Counted from the stretch's first letter, positions 1 to 8,333 are shown. The stretch is DNA of 42,393 nucleotides from SFHK01 sp045538305 (GCA_045538305.1 JAZSRC010000080.1:1-42393), one strand, 5' to 3'. Notes: a model not told the origin generated them from the letters alone. Program-made: numbers and translations.

Positions 1-725
1 TGGCTACGATCCGACTTTGCGTTTTTTTCGTTAGGGGCAATTGGGATCTCACCCAAGCAGCCTTTGCCGTCAATAAACGCATTAAAGATTTCTTTCGATG
101 CCAACACATCTGCAGCTGACGAGGATTCTCTTGTCTGAATATTGAACTGCATTGTTCCACGTTCATTAGATGAGTCAAACGAGTACGATACAGACAATGC
201 CGCAGAATCGTCAACAGACGCAAACTTGACTTCGTAGATGCTGTTCACCGTTTGTCGCTGAACCATGAGGGTTAGGGAATATCCATTTCCAGACACTTGG
301 ATTGGATGAGGAGGCGGAAAAGGTGGCGCAATAATAAACATACGCCCCTCTTTCATCTGAGCCCCCTTTAATGGTGATACAACAAAGTCACTGCATTTAA
401 TCCTCTGTCCGTTGACCAGATAGCAACCTTCATTATCCGGGTCAAGCTCAATATTTTGCTGAGTATTATAGGCATAGGCCATAACCTCTCGCATGGTAAA
501 CTTCCCGAGTTTAGAAAAAATAGGAATGGCTTCCTTTGGCAGTTTCACGTTTGATGGAACAATGTCCATGGTGCCATCACAATCAAGTTTGCAAAAACCG
601 TCGTGATCGTCCACATAACGAAACCCTTCTGGCAGCTCTTTCCCAATTGTTCTTAAAACAGCTTCGGGAGTTTGCACAGTAAACTGAGGCTTTCTTATGA
701 AAGTGTCCTTGAAACTTGAAAACAT
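1..725 (-). CDS. AbiGii-like abortive-infection toxin (partial, 3' end outside window)
   Basis: The minus-strand frame is open from ATG at 725 to the window edge, giving 241 residues. It begins one base after the stop of the upstream AbiGi-like gene, so the two are translationally coupled. The N-terminus (MFSSFKDTFIRKPQF, then TPEAVLRTIGKELPEGFRYV) and the acidic DGFCKLD segment resemble my recollection of the AbiGii toxin family; there is no signal peptide or membrane segment. In lactococci AbiG is a two-gene phage abortive-infection system in which AbiGii is about 400 aa, so roughly 150 residues would lie outside the window. The family call rests mainly on the partner gene and the gene order. 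The biochemical activity is not visible from sequence. Confidence 0.6.
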   Translation of the reverse strand, partial: MFSSFKDTFIRKPQFTVQTPEAVLRTIGKELPEGFRYVDDHDGFCKLDCDGTMDIVPSNVKLPKEAIPIFSKLGKFTMREVMAYAYNTQQNIELDPDNEGCYLVNGQRIKCSDFVVSPLKGAQMKEGRMFIIAPPFPPPHPIQVSGNGYSLTLMVQRQTVNSIYEVKFASVDDSAALSVSYSFDSSNERGTMQFNIQTRESSSAADVLASKEIFNAFIDGKGCLGEIPIAPNEKNAKSDRS

Positions 726-1523
726 TTAGAAATCCTCCTTTGCCTCGCTCCACAGAATGACTTTCGAAATGAGTTTCCGCCTTATGCTCTCATCATCGAC
801 AACTTCGTCAATGACATTACACAGCGCGGCAAAATCTTCCTCATTTTGAAGGATGATATACTTGACATCTGTGTAATCATACTGCAGCCAGCAACATTCG
901 TTGTCGCTCAATGTCGCATTCAAAACTCCAACACCTGCAATCTCGCTATCAGTGACAGCCGGAGGTAAACCAAGCGCCGATACATGCGGAACATATCGCC
1001 ACTCGCACTCATCTGTGAAGTTCTTTTTTATCTCGCCCTTATCTCTCGGCATGGTGCCTTCAATCGGCTTCATGTAAAGCATCTGGGTGAGAAGAAAATC
1101 GACTGCGGGAGACTCTTCTTCCGCCTGCATGGCCGCCGTGAACGCTGCTGAAAAGTCCTTACAAAGAATTGAATTCTTATTGATGTACTCAAGCGGCTGA
1201 ATGCCTTTTTCAATTCCCCATTCTTTTGAAAATGCAATACCATAGCTACCGTACAGACTCATGTGATCACCGAGTCGATGAACGGTAATGTCACAAAAGC
1301 AAATCATCGGATAAGCAATTTGGTGAAGTCCGATGTCCAGGTAATCGACGTTTTCACCATAATAGCGCGGAATCATGGCGCGTCGTCTTAGCGCTTCAAA
1401 AAGGTATTCCGGTTTTTTGAAAAACCTAAAGAGCGTATTTGCACTTTGTTTGGGAGCAGAGTAGCTTTCTGTCTCTCTTTCATCCAGATTTACCGAAACG
1501 ATACTGTAGGGCTGGTCAGACAT
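726..1523 (-). CDS. AbiGi-like abortive-infection protein (putative antitoxin)
   Basis: This 265-aa cytosolic protein matches the AbiGi family pattern: an early ANTLFRFFKKPEYLFEALRR segment, a central AYPMICFCDI motif, then YGSYGIAFSKEWGIEKGI and a C-terminal CEWRYVP. Lactococcal AbiGi is about 250 aa, so this copy looks full length. The ATG at 1523 is preceded by a strong AGGAGG-type site. It is the first gene of a two-gene operon with the AbiGii-like gene, which starts at the next base. Its promoter lies back to back with that of the XRE regulator, which may control both. In family annotation AbiGi is the antitoxin of the pair; that role is inferred from the family, not shown here. Confidence 0.75.
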   Translation of the reverse strand: MSDQPYSIVSVNLDERETESYSAPKQSANTLFRFFKKPEYLFEALRRRAMIPRYYGENVDYLDIGLHQIAYPMICFCDITVHRLGDHMSLYGSYGIAFSKEWGIEKGIQPLEYINKNSILCKDFSAAFTAAMQAEEESPAVDFLLTQMLYMKPIEGTMPRDKGEIKKNFTDECEWRYVPHVSALGLPPAVTDSEIAGVGVLNATLSDNECCWLQYDYTDVKYIILQNEEDFAALCNVIDEVVDDESIRRKLISKVILWSEAKEDF

Positions 1524-1555
1524 AAGCCTCTCCTCCTGTCTCTTTGAATAATTAA

Positions 1556-1584
1556 ATTATAACTGACTACCACTCCGAAATCAA
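1556..1584 (-). promoter_or_regulatory. Promoter of the AbiG-like operon
   Basis: On the minus strand a TTGATT box (1579-1584) and a TATAAT box (1556-1561) are separated by exactly 17 bp, ending about 32 bp before the AbiGi start codon. Confidence 0.6.
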
Positions 1585-1598
1585 TATAAATTATGTCA

Positions 1599-1635
1599 AT
1601 TCAAGATTGCAATTACCCGAATTTGAATGTATAAT
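1599..1635 (+). promoter_or_regulatory. Promoter of the XRE-recombinase operon with inverted repeat
   Basis: TTGCAA (1607-1612) and TATAAT (1630-1635) are spaced by 17 bp, just upstream of the XRE gene. The boxes are overlapped by an inverted repeat ATTCAA (1599-1604) / TTGAAT (1623-1628), a plausible autorepressor site. Confidence 0.6.
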
Positions 1636-1658
1636 GTAGTCAAGAAAGGTGGTGCGCT

Positions 1659-2015
1659 ATGAAAATATTTGGAGAACGAATTCGTTCTCTGCGCGAGAGC
1701 ATGAATTATTCTCAAGTGAAGTTTGCCGAAACTTTCGGAATTGGACAATCCAGTGTTGTTCGTTATGAGAAGGGCGAAGCATCACCATCACTGGAACTGC
1801 TTGTTAAGATCGCTGATTATTACGATGTATCGCTTGACTATGTTTTGGGCCGCACCGACAATCCGCAGGGCAAGCTTTATGAGTACAAGCCAAAGAATGG
1901 ATATCCTGCTGACATGGCCAACTTTGTGGAAATGTGCTTCGATCCCAAATCTCCTATGAACGCAAAGCTAAAACAGACCCTTGTACAGATGTTGAGGGAG
2001 GTGGACGGAAAATGA
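1659..2015 (+). CDS. XRE-family helix-turn-helix regulator
   Basis: This 118-aa protein has an N-terminal HTH_3 domain (about residues 5-62; FGERIRSLRESMNYSQVKFA, then SSVVRYEKGEASPSLELL). It ends with the LDYVLGRTDNP segment common in clostridial repressors of mobile elements. A ribosome site AAGGTGG precedes the ATG. Its last 4 bases overlap the start of the serine recombinase (ATGA, 2012-2015), so the two are co-translated. It probably represses its own promoter and perhaps the divergent AbiG-like operon, because the two promoters lie in the same 135-bp gap. That regulation is inferred. Confidence 0.85.
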   Translation: MKIFGERIRSLRESMNYSQVKFAETFGIGQSSVVRYEKGEASPSLELLVKIADYYDVSLDYVLGRTDNPQGKLYEYKPKNGYPADMANFVEMCFDPKSPMNAKLKQTLVQMLREVDGK

Positions 2016-3046
2016 ACGCAGTCATCTACGCCCGTTTTTCAAGCCACAGCCAGCGCGAGCAGTCTATCGAAGGTCAGCTCAAGACCTGCTACAAATTTGC
2101 CGCAGACAATGGCTATACCGTCATAGGAGAGTACATCGATCGAGCACAGAGCGGCACCAATGACAACCGAGCTGAGTTCCAGCGAATGATTGCCGATAGC
2201 GACAAGCATACCTTTAATGCCGTCATTGTTTATCAGCTTGATCGCTTTGCCAGAAACCGCTATGACAGCGCAATCAATAAGGCCAAGCTCAAAAAGAACG
2301 GTGTCCGCGTTGTCTCTGCCAGAGAGAATATCGCAGATGATGCCTCCGGCATTCTTGTGGAAGGTATTCTGGAGAGTATGGCGGAATACTACTCCGCCGA
2401 GCTGTCGCAGAAGATCCACCGTGGTATGTCACTCAATGCACAGAAGTGCCTGTCCAACGGCAGCAATCCCGGTCTCGGCTTCAAGGTTGCTCCGGATCAT
2501 ACTTTCTATGTCGATGAAGATGAAGCAGTCATCGTTCGTGAAATCTTTGAGCGGTATGGCAAGGGCGAAACTGTCGCTGATATCATCAAGGATTTGAACG
2601 CAAGACAGATCAAAACATCCCTTGGACGCGACTTCAACAAGAACAGTTTACATCGACTTCTACGAAATAAGCGCTACATCGGTACTTATCTCTACAAGGA
2701 CGAGGAAACACCGGGTGGTATGCCCCGCATTGTCAGCGACGAAGTCTTTAAGCGAGTGCAGAACATTCTGGACAAAAACAAAGCTGCCCCGGCCAGAAGC
2801 CGAGGCAAGGAAGAGTATCTGTTGACCACCAAGCTGTTCTGTGGCTACTGCCACGAAATGATGACCGGCTATGGCGGCACTGGCAAGTCCGGTAAGGCAT
2901 ATCACTACTACGCCTGTAAAAATGCCAAGAAACATCTGTGTCAGAAGAAGGTCGTTGATAAGAAGCGAATCGAAGATACGATTCGATGTTGGCTTTGGTT
3001 CATGTTTGCTTTTTGTTGCCTGCAGACAGATTCCTTTCCTGCTTGA
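2012..3046 (+). CDS. Large serine recombinase, C-terminally truncated
   Basis: From the ATG at 2012 the protein has a resolvase catalytic domain (residues 1-145; YARFSSHSQREQS with the nucleophilic serine near residue 10, and YQLDRFARNRYDSA). A recombinase domain follows (about 160-265), then a zinc beta-ribbon (CGYCHEMM and CKNAKKHLC). Homology stops abruptly after KKRIEDTI; the last 19 residues (from RCWLWF) look like random sequence. Full members are usually 450-550 aa with a coiled coil and C-terminal tail, and this one is 344 aa. The C-terminal part was probably lost when later DNA was joined near position 2987, so it is likely inactive. It marks the edge of a former mobile element that carried the AbiG-like genes. 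Confidence 0.85.
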   Translation: MNAVIYARFSSHSQREQSIEGQLKTCYKFAADNGYTVIGEYIDRAQSGTNDNRAEFQRMIADSDKHTFNAVIVYQLDRFARNRYDSAINKAKLKKNGVRVVSARENIADDASGILVEGILESMAEYYSAELSQKIHRGMSLNAQKCLSNGSNPGLGFKVAPDHTFYVDEDEAVIVREIFERYGKGETVADIIKDLNARQIKTSLGRDFNKNSLHRLLRNKRYIGTYLYKDEETPGGMPRIVSDEVFKRVQNILDKNKAAPARSRGKEEYLLTTKLFCGYCHEMMTGYGGTGKSGKAYHYYACKNAKKHLCQKKVVDKKRIEDTIRCWLWFMFAFCCLQTDSFPA

Positions 3047-3082
3047 ACAATGATTGGCAAGATTTTTGACTGTCTATGGCAT

Positions 3083-3133
3083 GCAAAAAGGGACTGCTGT
3101 AGATTTTTTTGCTTCTGCAACAGCCCCTTTTCT
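3083..3133 (+). terminator. Imperfect hairpin, possible terminator
   Basis: AAAAGGGACTGCTG and CAACAGCCCCTTTTC form an imperfect stem ending in a T-rich tract. It lies 40 bp after the truncated recombinase and may be the original terminator of the inserted sequence. The rest of 3047-3280 shows no credible gene. Confidence 0.4.
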
Positions 3134-3286
3134 TTATGCTCTTGCAGAATTCTAATGCAAAATGGTAAACGCATCCAGGATTAAGAATTCTCCTGGCATA
3201 ATCCCTTCGCCGCCATCACCGGGACAAAAACCCTCTGAAAAAATGTATAGAGACAATGCAACCATTTTTTCCGGTGGGTACATAAC

Positions 3287-3353
3287 AAAACGATTGCTCA
3301 GCTTTCGTTTTGACAATAGGGGCTTTCATTTTGCGAATAGCCCTTTCGTTTTG
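3287..3353 (+). repeat. Left array of CTTTCRTTTTG motifs
   Basis: Three head-to-tail copies of an 11-bp motif lie at 3302-3312, 3323-3333 and 3343-3353 (period 20-21 bp). A related inverted copy (CAAAACGATTG) lies at 3287-3297. The same motif recurs in opposite orientation beyond the transporter module (5312-5393). The array looks like a transposase or regulator binding-site array rather than coding DNA. Confidence 0.6.
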
Positions 3354-3391
3354 CTTTGGTGCAGAAAATAGTGAGTTGATTTATATTGCTA

Positions 3392-3432
3392 TTGACTTCT
3401 ACGCATCAACTGTATATAATAAGCATATACAG
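3392..3432 (+). promoter_or_regulatory. Promoter and palindromic operator of the GntR/ABC operon
   Basis: TTGACT (3392-3397) and TATAAT (3415-3420) have a 17-bp spacer. A perfect palindrome CTGTATAT-N7-ATATACAG (3410-3432) covers the -10 box, a position that would let the YtrA-type GntR protein encoded next block RNA polymerase. Confidence 0.8.
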
Positions 3433-3453
3433 TATTAACAGGTAGGTGATGAC

Positions 3454-3828
3454 GTGAATATACTAATCGACAATAAAAGTGGAACGCCAATTTACGATCA
3501 GATATATTCTCAGATCAAAAGTCAGATTATCAGCGGTGCATTAAAGCAGGATGAATTGTTGCCGTCCATTCGTGGTCTTGCAAAGGATCTTCGTATTAGC
3601 TTTATTACGACAAAGCGTGCTTATGAAGAACTTGAAAAAGAAGGATTTATCTACACGTTGCCTGCCAAGGGATGCTATGTGGCTCCTAAAAATGTAGAAC
3701 TGCTTCGAGAAGAAAATCTGAAAAGGATAGAAGAGCATATAGATGAGATTGTCAGACTCGCCGCTTCCTGCAATTTAAGTAAACAGGAAATATTAGAAAT
3801 GGTTCATTTCAGTCTGGAGGAACAATGA
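3454..3828 (+). CDS. GntR-family regulator, YtrA subfamily
   Basis: This 124-aa protein has a GntR winged helix at residues 8-76 (GTPIYDQIYSQIKSQIISGA, LPSIRGLAKDLRISFITTKRAYEEL) and only a short helical tail. That is the YtrA layout, without a ligand-binding domain. The start is GTG at 3454, preceded by GGTAGGTG. It overlaps the ABC ATPase gene by ATGA (3825-3828). YtrA proteins repress adjacent ABC transporter operons, often induced by cell-wall antibiotics. The palindrome over the promoter at 3410-3432 fits autorepression. Confidence 0.92.
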   Translation: MNILIDNKSGTPIYDQIYSQIKSQIISGALKQDELLPSIRGLAKDLRISFITTKRAYEELEKEGFIYTLPAKGCYVAPKNVELLREENLKRIEEHIDEIVRLAASCNLSKQEILEMVHFSLEEQ

Positions 3829-4670
3829 TGAATGCACTCGAAATTAAGAACCTGACAAAATCATATCCCGGCTTTACGCTGGACAATCTGAATCTGACGC
3901 TGTCAAGCGGATGCATTATGGGGCTGATTGGGGAGAATGGCGCTGGAAAAAGCACTACGATTAAGCTTATTCTTGACATGATTCATAAGGATAGCGGCAG
4001 TATTACAATTCTCGGAAAAGACAATGGGGATAACATCGAACTCACCAAAGAGGATATCGGCGTTGTAATGGATGAGATTGGTATTCCCGAGTGCTTGACA
4101 GTGAAGCAAGTCGGAAATGTAATGAAACATACCTTTCAAAACTGGGATGAAGCTGAATATGATCGCTTGGTACAGGAACTTGCGCTGCCAGATAATAAGC
4201 AGTTCAAAGAGTTCTCGCGCGGAATGAAGATGAAGCTTGGTATTGCCATAGCTCTATCTCATCATGCAAAATTGCTCATTCTAGACGAAGCAACATCAGG
4301 ACTTGATCCTGTAGTGCGTGATGAAGTTGTTGAAATGTTCAGCGACTTTACAAGGGATGAAAGGCATTCTATTCTTATTTCTTCCCACATTGTCAGCGAT
4401 CTTGAAAAACTTTGCGATTATATCGCATTCCTGCACAAAGGCAAACTGCTGTTCTGTGAGGAGAAAGACCAACTACTTGCCGAGTACGGTTTGATACACT
4501 GTACCGCTGAAGAACTGAGGAGTCTTCCGACAGAAGCTATTAAGTTTAAGGAAGAGAATCCATACGGAATTGAGGCTATGGTGCTGAGAAGCATTGTGCC
4601 TGCAAATGTCAATGTCAGGCCCATTAGCCTTGAGGAACTGTTCGTATTTATGGTAAAGGAGGCAAGATGA
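3825..4670 (+). CDS. ABC transporter ATP-binding protein (YtrB-like)
   Basis: The protein has a full nucleotide-binding domain: Walker A GENGAGKST (residues 37-45), signature FSRGMKMKLGIA, Walker B LLILDEATSGLDP, and the H-loop histidine in SSH. About 60 C-terminal residues follow, of the kind found in exporters paired with YtrA regulators. Either ATG at 3825 or ATG at 3828 could be the start. The second is 7 nt from GGAGG and gives MNALEIKN, the usual family N-terminus. It should energise the permease encoded next. Substrate unknown; peptide antibiotic export or sensing is the usual suggestion for this group. Confidence 0.93.
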   Translation: MMNALEIKNLTKSYPGFTLDNLNLTLSSGCIMGLIGENGAGKSTTIKLILDMIHKDSGSITILGKDNGDNIELTKEDIGVVMDEIGIPECLTVKQVGNVMKHTFQNWDEAEYDRLVQELALPDNKQFKEFSRGMKMKLGIAIALSHHAKLLILDEATSGLDPVVRDEVVEMFSDFTRDERHSILISSHIVSDLEKLCDYIAFLHKGKLLFCEEKDQLLAEYGLIHCTAEELRSLPTEAIKFKEENPYGIEAMVLRSIVPANVNVRPISLEELFVFMVKEAR

Positions 4671-4671
4671 C

Positions 4672-5301
4672 ATGAAAGGACTTCTGTTAAAAGATTGGTA
4701 TATGATGAAGAAGTATTGCAGATCATATATTTTCATCACAACCGCATTTATTGCGTTAGCACTCTTTAGTAGTGACAATATGTTCTTCATTTTTTACCCT
4801 TGCCTACTATGCGGCATGATTCCGGTGAATCTGCTTGGCTATGATGAACGAAGCCGTTGGATGCAGTATAGCGGAACACTTCCATATACAAAAATTCAGA
4901 TCGTCTCTGCTAAGTATTTGATTGGTTTGCTTGCACAGGCAGCGCTGCTGATCGTTACCGGCGTTTCACAAGGAATAAAAATGGCTGCAGCCGGTAATTT
5001 TGTGTTCGGTGAATTTGTTGTCCTAATGCTGCTTATGCTGATTGTGGCAACCCTTACATCTTCCATTTCTCTTCCGTTCATTTTCAAATTGGGCGTAGAA
5101 AAAGGACGAACTGCTTATTATGTGATGATTGGTTTTGTTTGCGGAGCCAGCGTCTTGGCATCAAGCTATTTCAGAGGACAGTTTGTAGCAGAAATAAAAC
5201 CCAATTTGATATTGGTCATACTTGCTGTTGTTGGAATCGGAACTTATATACTTTCTTGGTATATGTCTATCGTATTTTATAAAAAGCGTGAAATAAGCTG
5301 A
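4672..5301 (+). CDS. ABC-2 type transporter permease
   Basis: This 209-aa integral membrane protein begins MKGLLLKDWYMMKKY, typical of the ABC2_membrane_5 family, and has about six hydrophobic segments with a cytoplasmic MQYSGTLPYTKIQIVSAKYL loop. Its start is one base after the ATPase stop codon, with AAAGGAGG upstream. It completes a YtrA-type regulator/ATPase/permease operon. At 209 aa it has the normal length for this permease class. Confidence 0.88.
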   Translation: MKGLLLKDWYMMKKYCRSYIFITTAFIALALFSSDNMFFIFYPCLLCGMIPVNLLGYDERSRWMQYSGTLPYTKIQIVSAKYLIGLLAQAALLIVTGVSQGIKMAAAGNFVFGEFVVLMLLMLIVATLTSSISLPFIFKLGVEKGRTAYYVMIGFVCGASVLASSYFRGQFVAEIKPNLILVILAVVGIGTYILSWYMSIVFYKKREIS

Positions 5302-5311
5302 ATCGCCAATA

Positions 5312-5393
5312 CAAAATGGAAGTCCAGCTGCGGAACGTATTTTACGCCCAAATGCACCCATTACAAAATGAAAGGATTAATGCAAAACGATAG
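5312..5393 (-). repeat. Right array of CTTTCRTTTTG motifs, inverted relative to the left array
   Basis: On the plus strand CAAAATGGAAG (5312-5322), CAAAATGAAAG (5364-5374) and CAAAACGATAG (5383-5393) are the complement of the motif left of the transporter operon. The two arrays therefore face inward around a segment of about 2.1 kb (3287-5393). The copies here are more diverged and less evenly spaced. Confidence 0.55.
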
Positions 5394-5435
5394 TCCGGCA
5401 TTGTATTAGTTTTTGAGTCATTGCCCATAAAAACG

Positions 5436-5473
5436 CCAGAATTTTGATACAAACTCCTGGTTTTTTTCTTTTT
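5436..5473 (+). terminator. Intrinsic terminator of the GntR/ABC operon
   Basis: CCAGAATTTTG and CAAACTCCTGG form a stem with two mismatches and a 3-nt loop, followed by a long T tract from 5461. The remaining gap to 5730 has no credible coding sequence. Confidence 0.55.
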
Positions 5474-5734
5474 CCCTGCAAACATCATATTCAAAACGCC
5501 AAACATACCCAGGAATATGCAGTTCGAGAAGTATTTTCTTTCACTAAGAAGAAATCGCTCCCTCGCTGTGTAGGATCATCAGAATATAAATGTACACAGC
5601 AAGCCGTTGGGTGCAAATTTTCAGCCTTTTGGGTTTTCGTCTGAGCGTCTGGATCCCATTGCATTAGGTGCAAAATGCAGCTACTCTATATCAATTATGT
5701 GCAGTCAGTAATAAAGAAACACCGTTTAATCCCA

Positions 5735-6830
5735 TGAGCAAACAATAGTAGTAAGAATCCGGAGCTTATCGTATAGGGCCTGAGGTACTATTATTCCGCC
5801 TTTGACGACATACTGACAGGAGTCCGAAATACCCATGATGGACATGCCCATGTTTATTATGCCCAGAAGCAGAGCGCCAATGACTACGCCGCCGATGGTA
5901 CCGCTGCCGCCGTATGCGGATGCGCCGCCGATAAAGCAGGAGCCGATAGCATCCATTTCAAAGGAAGTTCCAGTCTGACCGGAAACAGAACCTACGCGGG
6001 CAAGGCACAGAAGGCCGCACAGACCTGCCAGAAGTCCCATATTGGTATATGCCATCAAGTATACCTTATTGGTATCGATACCGGAAAGCCGGGTTGCCTT
6101 CTCATTGCCGCCGACAGCATAGAAATATCTGCCGAACGCGGATTTAGACGTGATGGCTGGTTTCGATCTCGTTATACACCCATTTGGTAACCTCAACACC
6201 TTTTTTGTTTACTTCCGTAACCATGTTTCCGTCCAAACCAGGGATGGTAACATAGGATGTAAACAGGTTTTTAAACGTTGCATCCTGAACGGCCACCGTC
6301 TTACTGTCCAGTATAAGGCGGCCGACACCTTGGAAAATAAACATACCCGCTAGTGTTGTGATGAACGGCGGAATGCGCGCACAACCAATCCAAAATCCCT
6401 GCCGAAGACCAACTGCAACACCAATACCAAGGCAAAAAACAATGGTAGCATATATATTCCAATTGTTGTCGGTGATTATACCGCTGCTATACCGCCGATT
6501 AAGCAGAAAACAGAGCCAACAGAAAGGTCAATGTTACCGCCGGTCAGTATGCACAAAAGCATACCACAAGCCATTGCCAGTACATAGCTGTTTAAAGAAG
6601 CAGGTTAGATATATTCTGAGGGAACAGCAGGCAGCCATCCGTCAGGAAGAAGAAAAGTACGAACACCACCACAAGCGCAATGAACATGGAATCCCATGTC
6701 AAAAACTTGCTTACAGCCAAACCCCAGTTCTTACCCGGCGTAGATGGAAGCAATCCCAGCGATCGCAAATACGGATGCAAACGCAATTCTCAAAGCAAAC
6801 TGCATCCTCCCCGCCCCGCTTCTGAGTTTA
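5735..6830 (-). pseudogene. Decayed sugar ABC transporter permease (MmsB/GguB-like)
   Basis: Pieces of one permease are recognisable in order on the minus strand in different frames. They are FFLTDGCLLFPQNISNLLL (near 6600), then TGGNIDLSVGS, then ITTLAGMFIFQGVGRLIL and FTSYVTIPGLDGN (6170-6350), then GRYFYAVGGNEKATRLSGID through GGSGTIGGVVIGALLLGIIN (5780-6150). The family is the multiple-sugar (ChvE/GguA/GguB-type) importer. There is a frameshift after the first segment and a large internal deletion at about 6145-6175, which joins the periplasmic region to a late segment. The C-terminus also degenerates after QYVVKG. No ATPase or binding-protein partner is nearby, so the transporter is lost at this site. 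Confidence 0.88.
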
Positions 6831-6868
6831 TCAATCAACTGCCACGCCCGGTACAATACAACGCTTAA

Positions 6869-8290
6869 TTAGCGAACCGTTCCCCTATTTCTTTTCTGGC
6901 GAAAAGCCTCAAGCGCTGCCAAACCCTCCGGTGTAACCGGCCGGATCCACCTTCCGGAATACATATGCCTTTGCATCAATACAAAGCGTATCGGTTCATC
7001 AATATAGCACATTGCAAATATAACGAGGAACGGCGCTTTCCAGACAAAACCCGTCAGGCATACAAGCGGAAGTACCATTGCATACATAAAAGCAATTTCA
7101 TAAACCGTGCCGGTAGTAGCGTCTCCAGCGGAACGGTATGTATCGTTCTGAGCCCAGTTGCACATACGGATTACCGCTGCCACGCAGTAAATAGCCAGCA
7201 TACCCAAACCAATATCAAACGCCTCTCCCGTAAGGCTCATACGCGTCAAAAGCGGCTTATTGACGGCAAGCAGCGTAAGGCAGATCAAGAATATGCATCC
7301 GCCGCACAGATATACCAGCCGTTTGGCTCTTTCATATGCCGTGTCCAATTCGCCCGCACCCACACATTTTCCCACAAGAACCGATGCGGCATTGGAAAAA
7401 CCGCTGAAGAATCCGATAATCAGTCCCTCAAGGGTTCTGAACACCGCCATTGCCGCGATAGCGTCCTCCGCCTGCCTTCCAAGCACCATATTGATCACCA
7501 TATTTGCAGCGCCAATCATCACTTCGTTCATGATGATGGGAAAACACCTGACCAGATACAGACGAATGGACGAGCGCGTCCAACGGAAATGCCTCTTAAA
7601 ATGAAACAGGTATGGATACTTCTGCGCTCCCGCCATCACAAGTATGACAAGCACGTTTACAAACGCCGCGCACACAGTGGCAAGCGCCGCGCCGCGAACG
7701 CCCATTCTTGGGAAGCCAAAGTTTCCGAATATCAGCAGCCAATTGAATGTGATATTGGTAAACACCGAAGCTATCGAGGCATAAAAAGGAATCCTTACCC
7801 GTTCCGTCGATCGCAAAAGCGCGCTCATTGCCATCGAAAAGATTTGAAGCGGATATGCAAAGCCGGCAATTCGAAGATACTTCACTCCAATTTCCCGTAT
7901 GCTTTCCTTATCGGTATATACTTTCATTACCCAGCCGGGTGCAAACAGTGCAAGCGATGCAAATACAGCCGCCACCAGCATCATAAACGACAGCGTTATG
8001 CCATAAAAACGGTCGATGCTTTCGTCGTCCTTAGCGCCCCAGAACTGTGCAAAAAACAACATGCCCCCGCCGACAAAGCCCCAATAGCCGCTGAACATCA
8101 GAGACGTGAACTGCGCGCACAGTCCAACGGCTCCGACCGTCATCTTGCCCTCCTTTGCCAGCATCACCGTGTCAACCATGGAACCGGTGGTGGTTAGAAG
8201 ATTCTGAAGCGCGACGGGAATCGCAATCACGGAAAGTCCCTTTAAAAAATCCTTCCACGGAAAACCGGAGCGCTTCAAAATACCGTTCAT
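6869..8290 (-). CDS. MATE-family efflux transporter
   Basis: A protein of about 470 aa with roughly 12 membrane segments and MATE hallmarks: VALQNLLTTTGSMVDTVMLA near the N-terminus, PLQIFSMAMSALLRS, and a mirrored second half (PIIMNEVMIGAANMVINMVL). These transporters export drugs or metabolites using Na+ or H+ gradients. The start is uncertain. ATG at 8290 is 10 nt from GAGG; ATG at 8299 lies only 1 nt from it; a third in-frame start at 8365 would overlap the upstream gene by 32 bp. It lies directly behind the flippase gene, probably in the same transcript. Substrate cannot be told. Confidence 0.9.
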   Translation of the reverse strand: MNGILKRSGFPWKDFLKGLSVIAIPVALQNLLTTTGSMVDTVMLAKEGKMTVGAVGLCAQFTSLMFSGYWGFVGGGMLFFAQFWGAKDDESIDRFYGITLSFMMLVAAVFASLALFAPGWVMKVYTDKESIREIGVKYLRIAGFAYPLQIFSMAMSALLRSTERVRIPFYASIASVFTNITFNWLLIFGNFGFPRMGVRGAALATVCAAFVNVLVILVMAGAQKYPYLFHFKRHFRWTRSSIRLYLVRCFPIIMNEVMIGAANMVINMVLGRQAEDAIAAMAVFRTLEGLIIGFFSGFSNAASVLVGKCVGAGELDTAYERAKRLVYLCGGCIFLICLTLLAVNKPLLTRMSLTGEAFDIGLGMLAIYCVAAVIRMCNWAQNDTYRSAGDATTGTVYEIAFMYAMVLPLVCLTGFVWKAPFLVIFAMCYIDEPIRFVLMQRHMYSGRWIRPVTPEGLAALEAFRQKRNRGTVR

Positions 8291-8333
8291 ATTCTTCATA
8301 CCTCGCCGAAAGTGTATTCTCTGTATCCATAAA

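Noticed and set aside
3162..3371. 69-codon plus-strand frame upstream of the GntR gene
   Set aside because: It has no ribosome site and overlaps the motif array, ending just before the GntR promoter.
5444..5644. 66-codon plus-strand frame after the ABC permease
   Set aside because: It starts inside the terminator and has no family pattern or ribosome site.
6965..8197. Plus-strand 410-codon open frame across the MATE gene
   Set aside because: The composition (His/Lys/Arg-rich, no family pattern) is that of an antisense shadow of a transporter gene.
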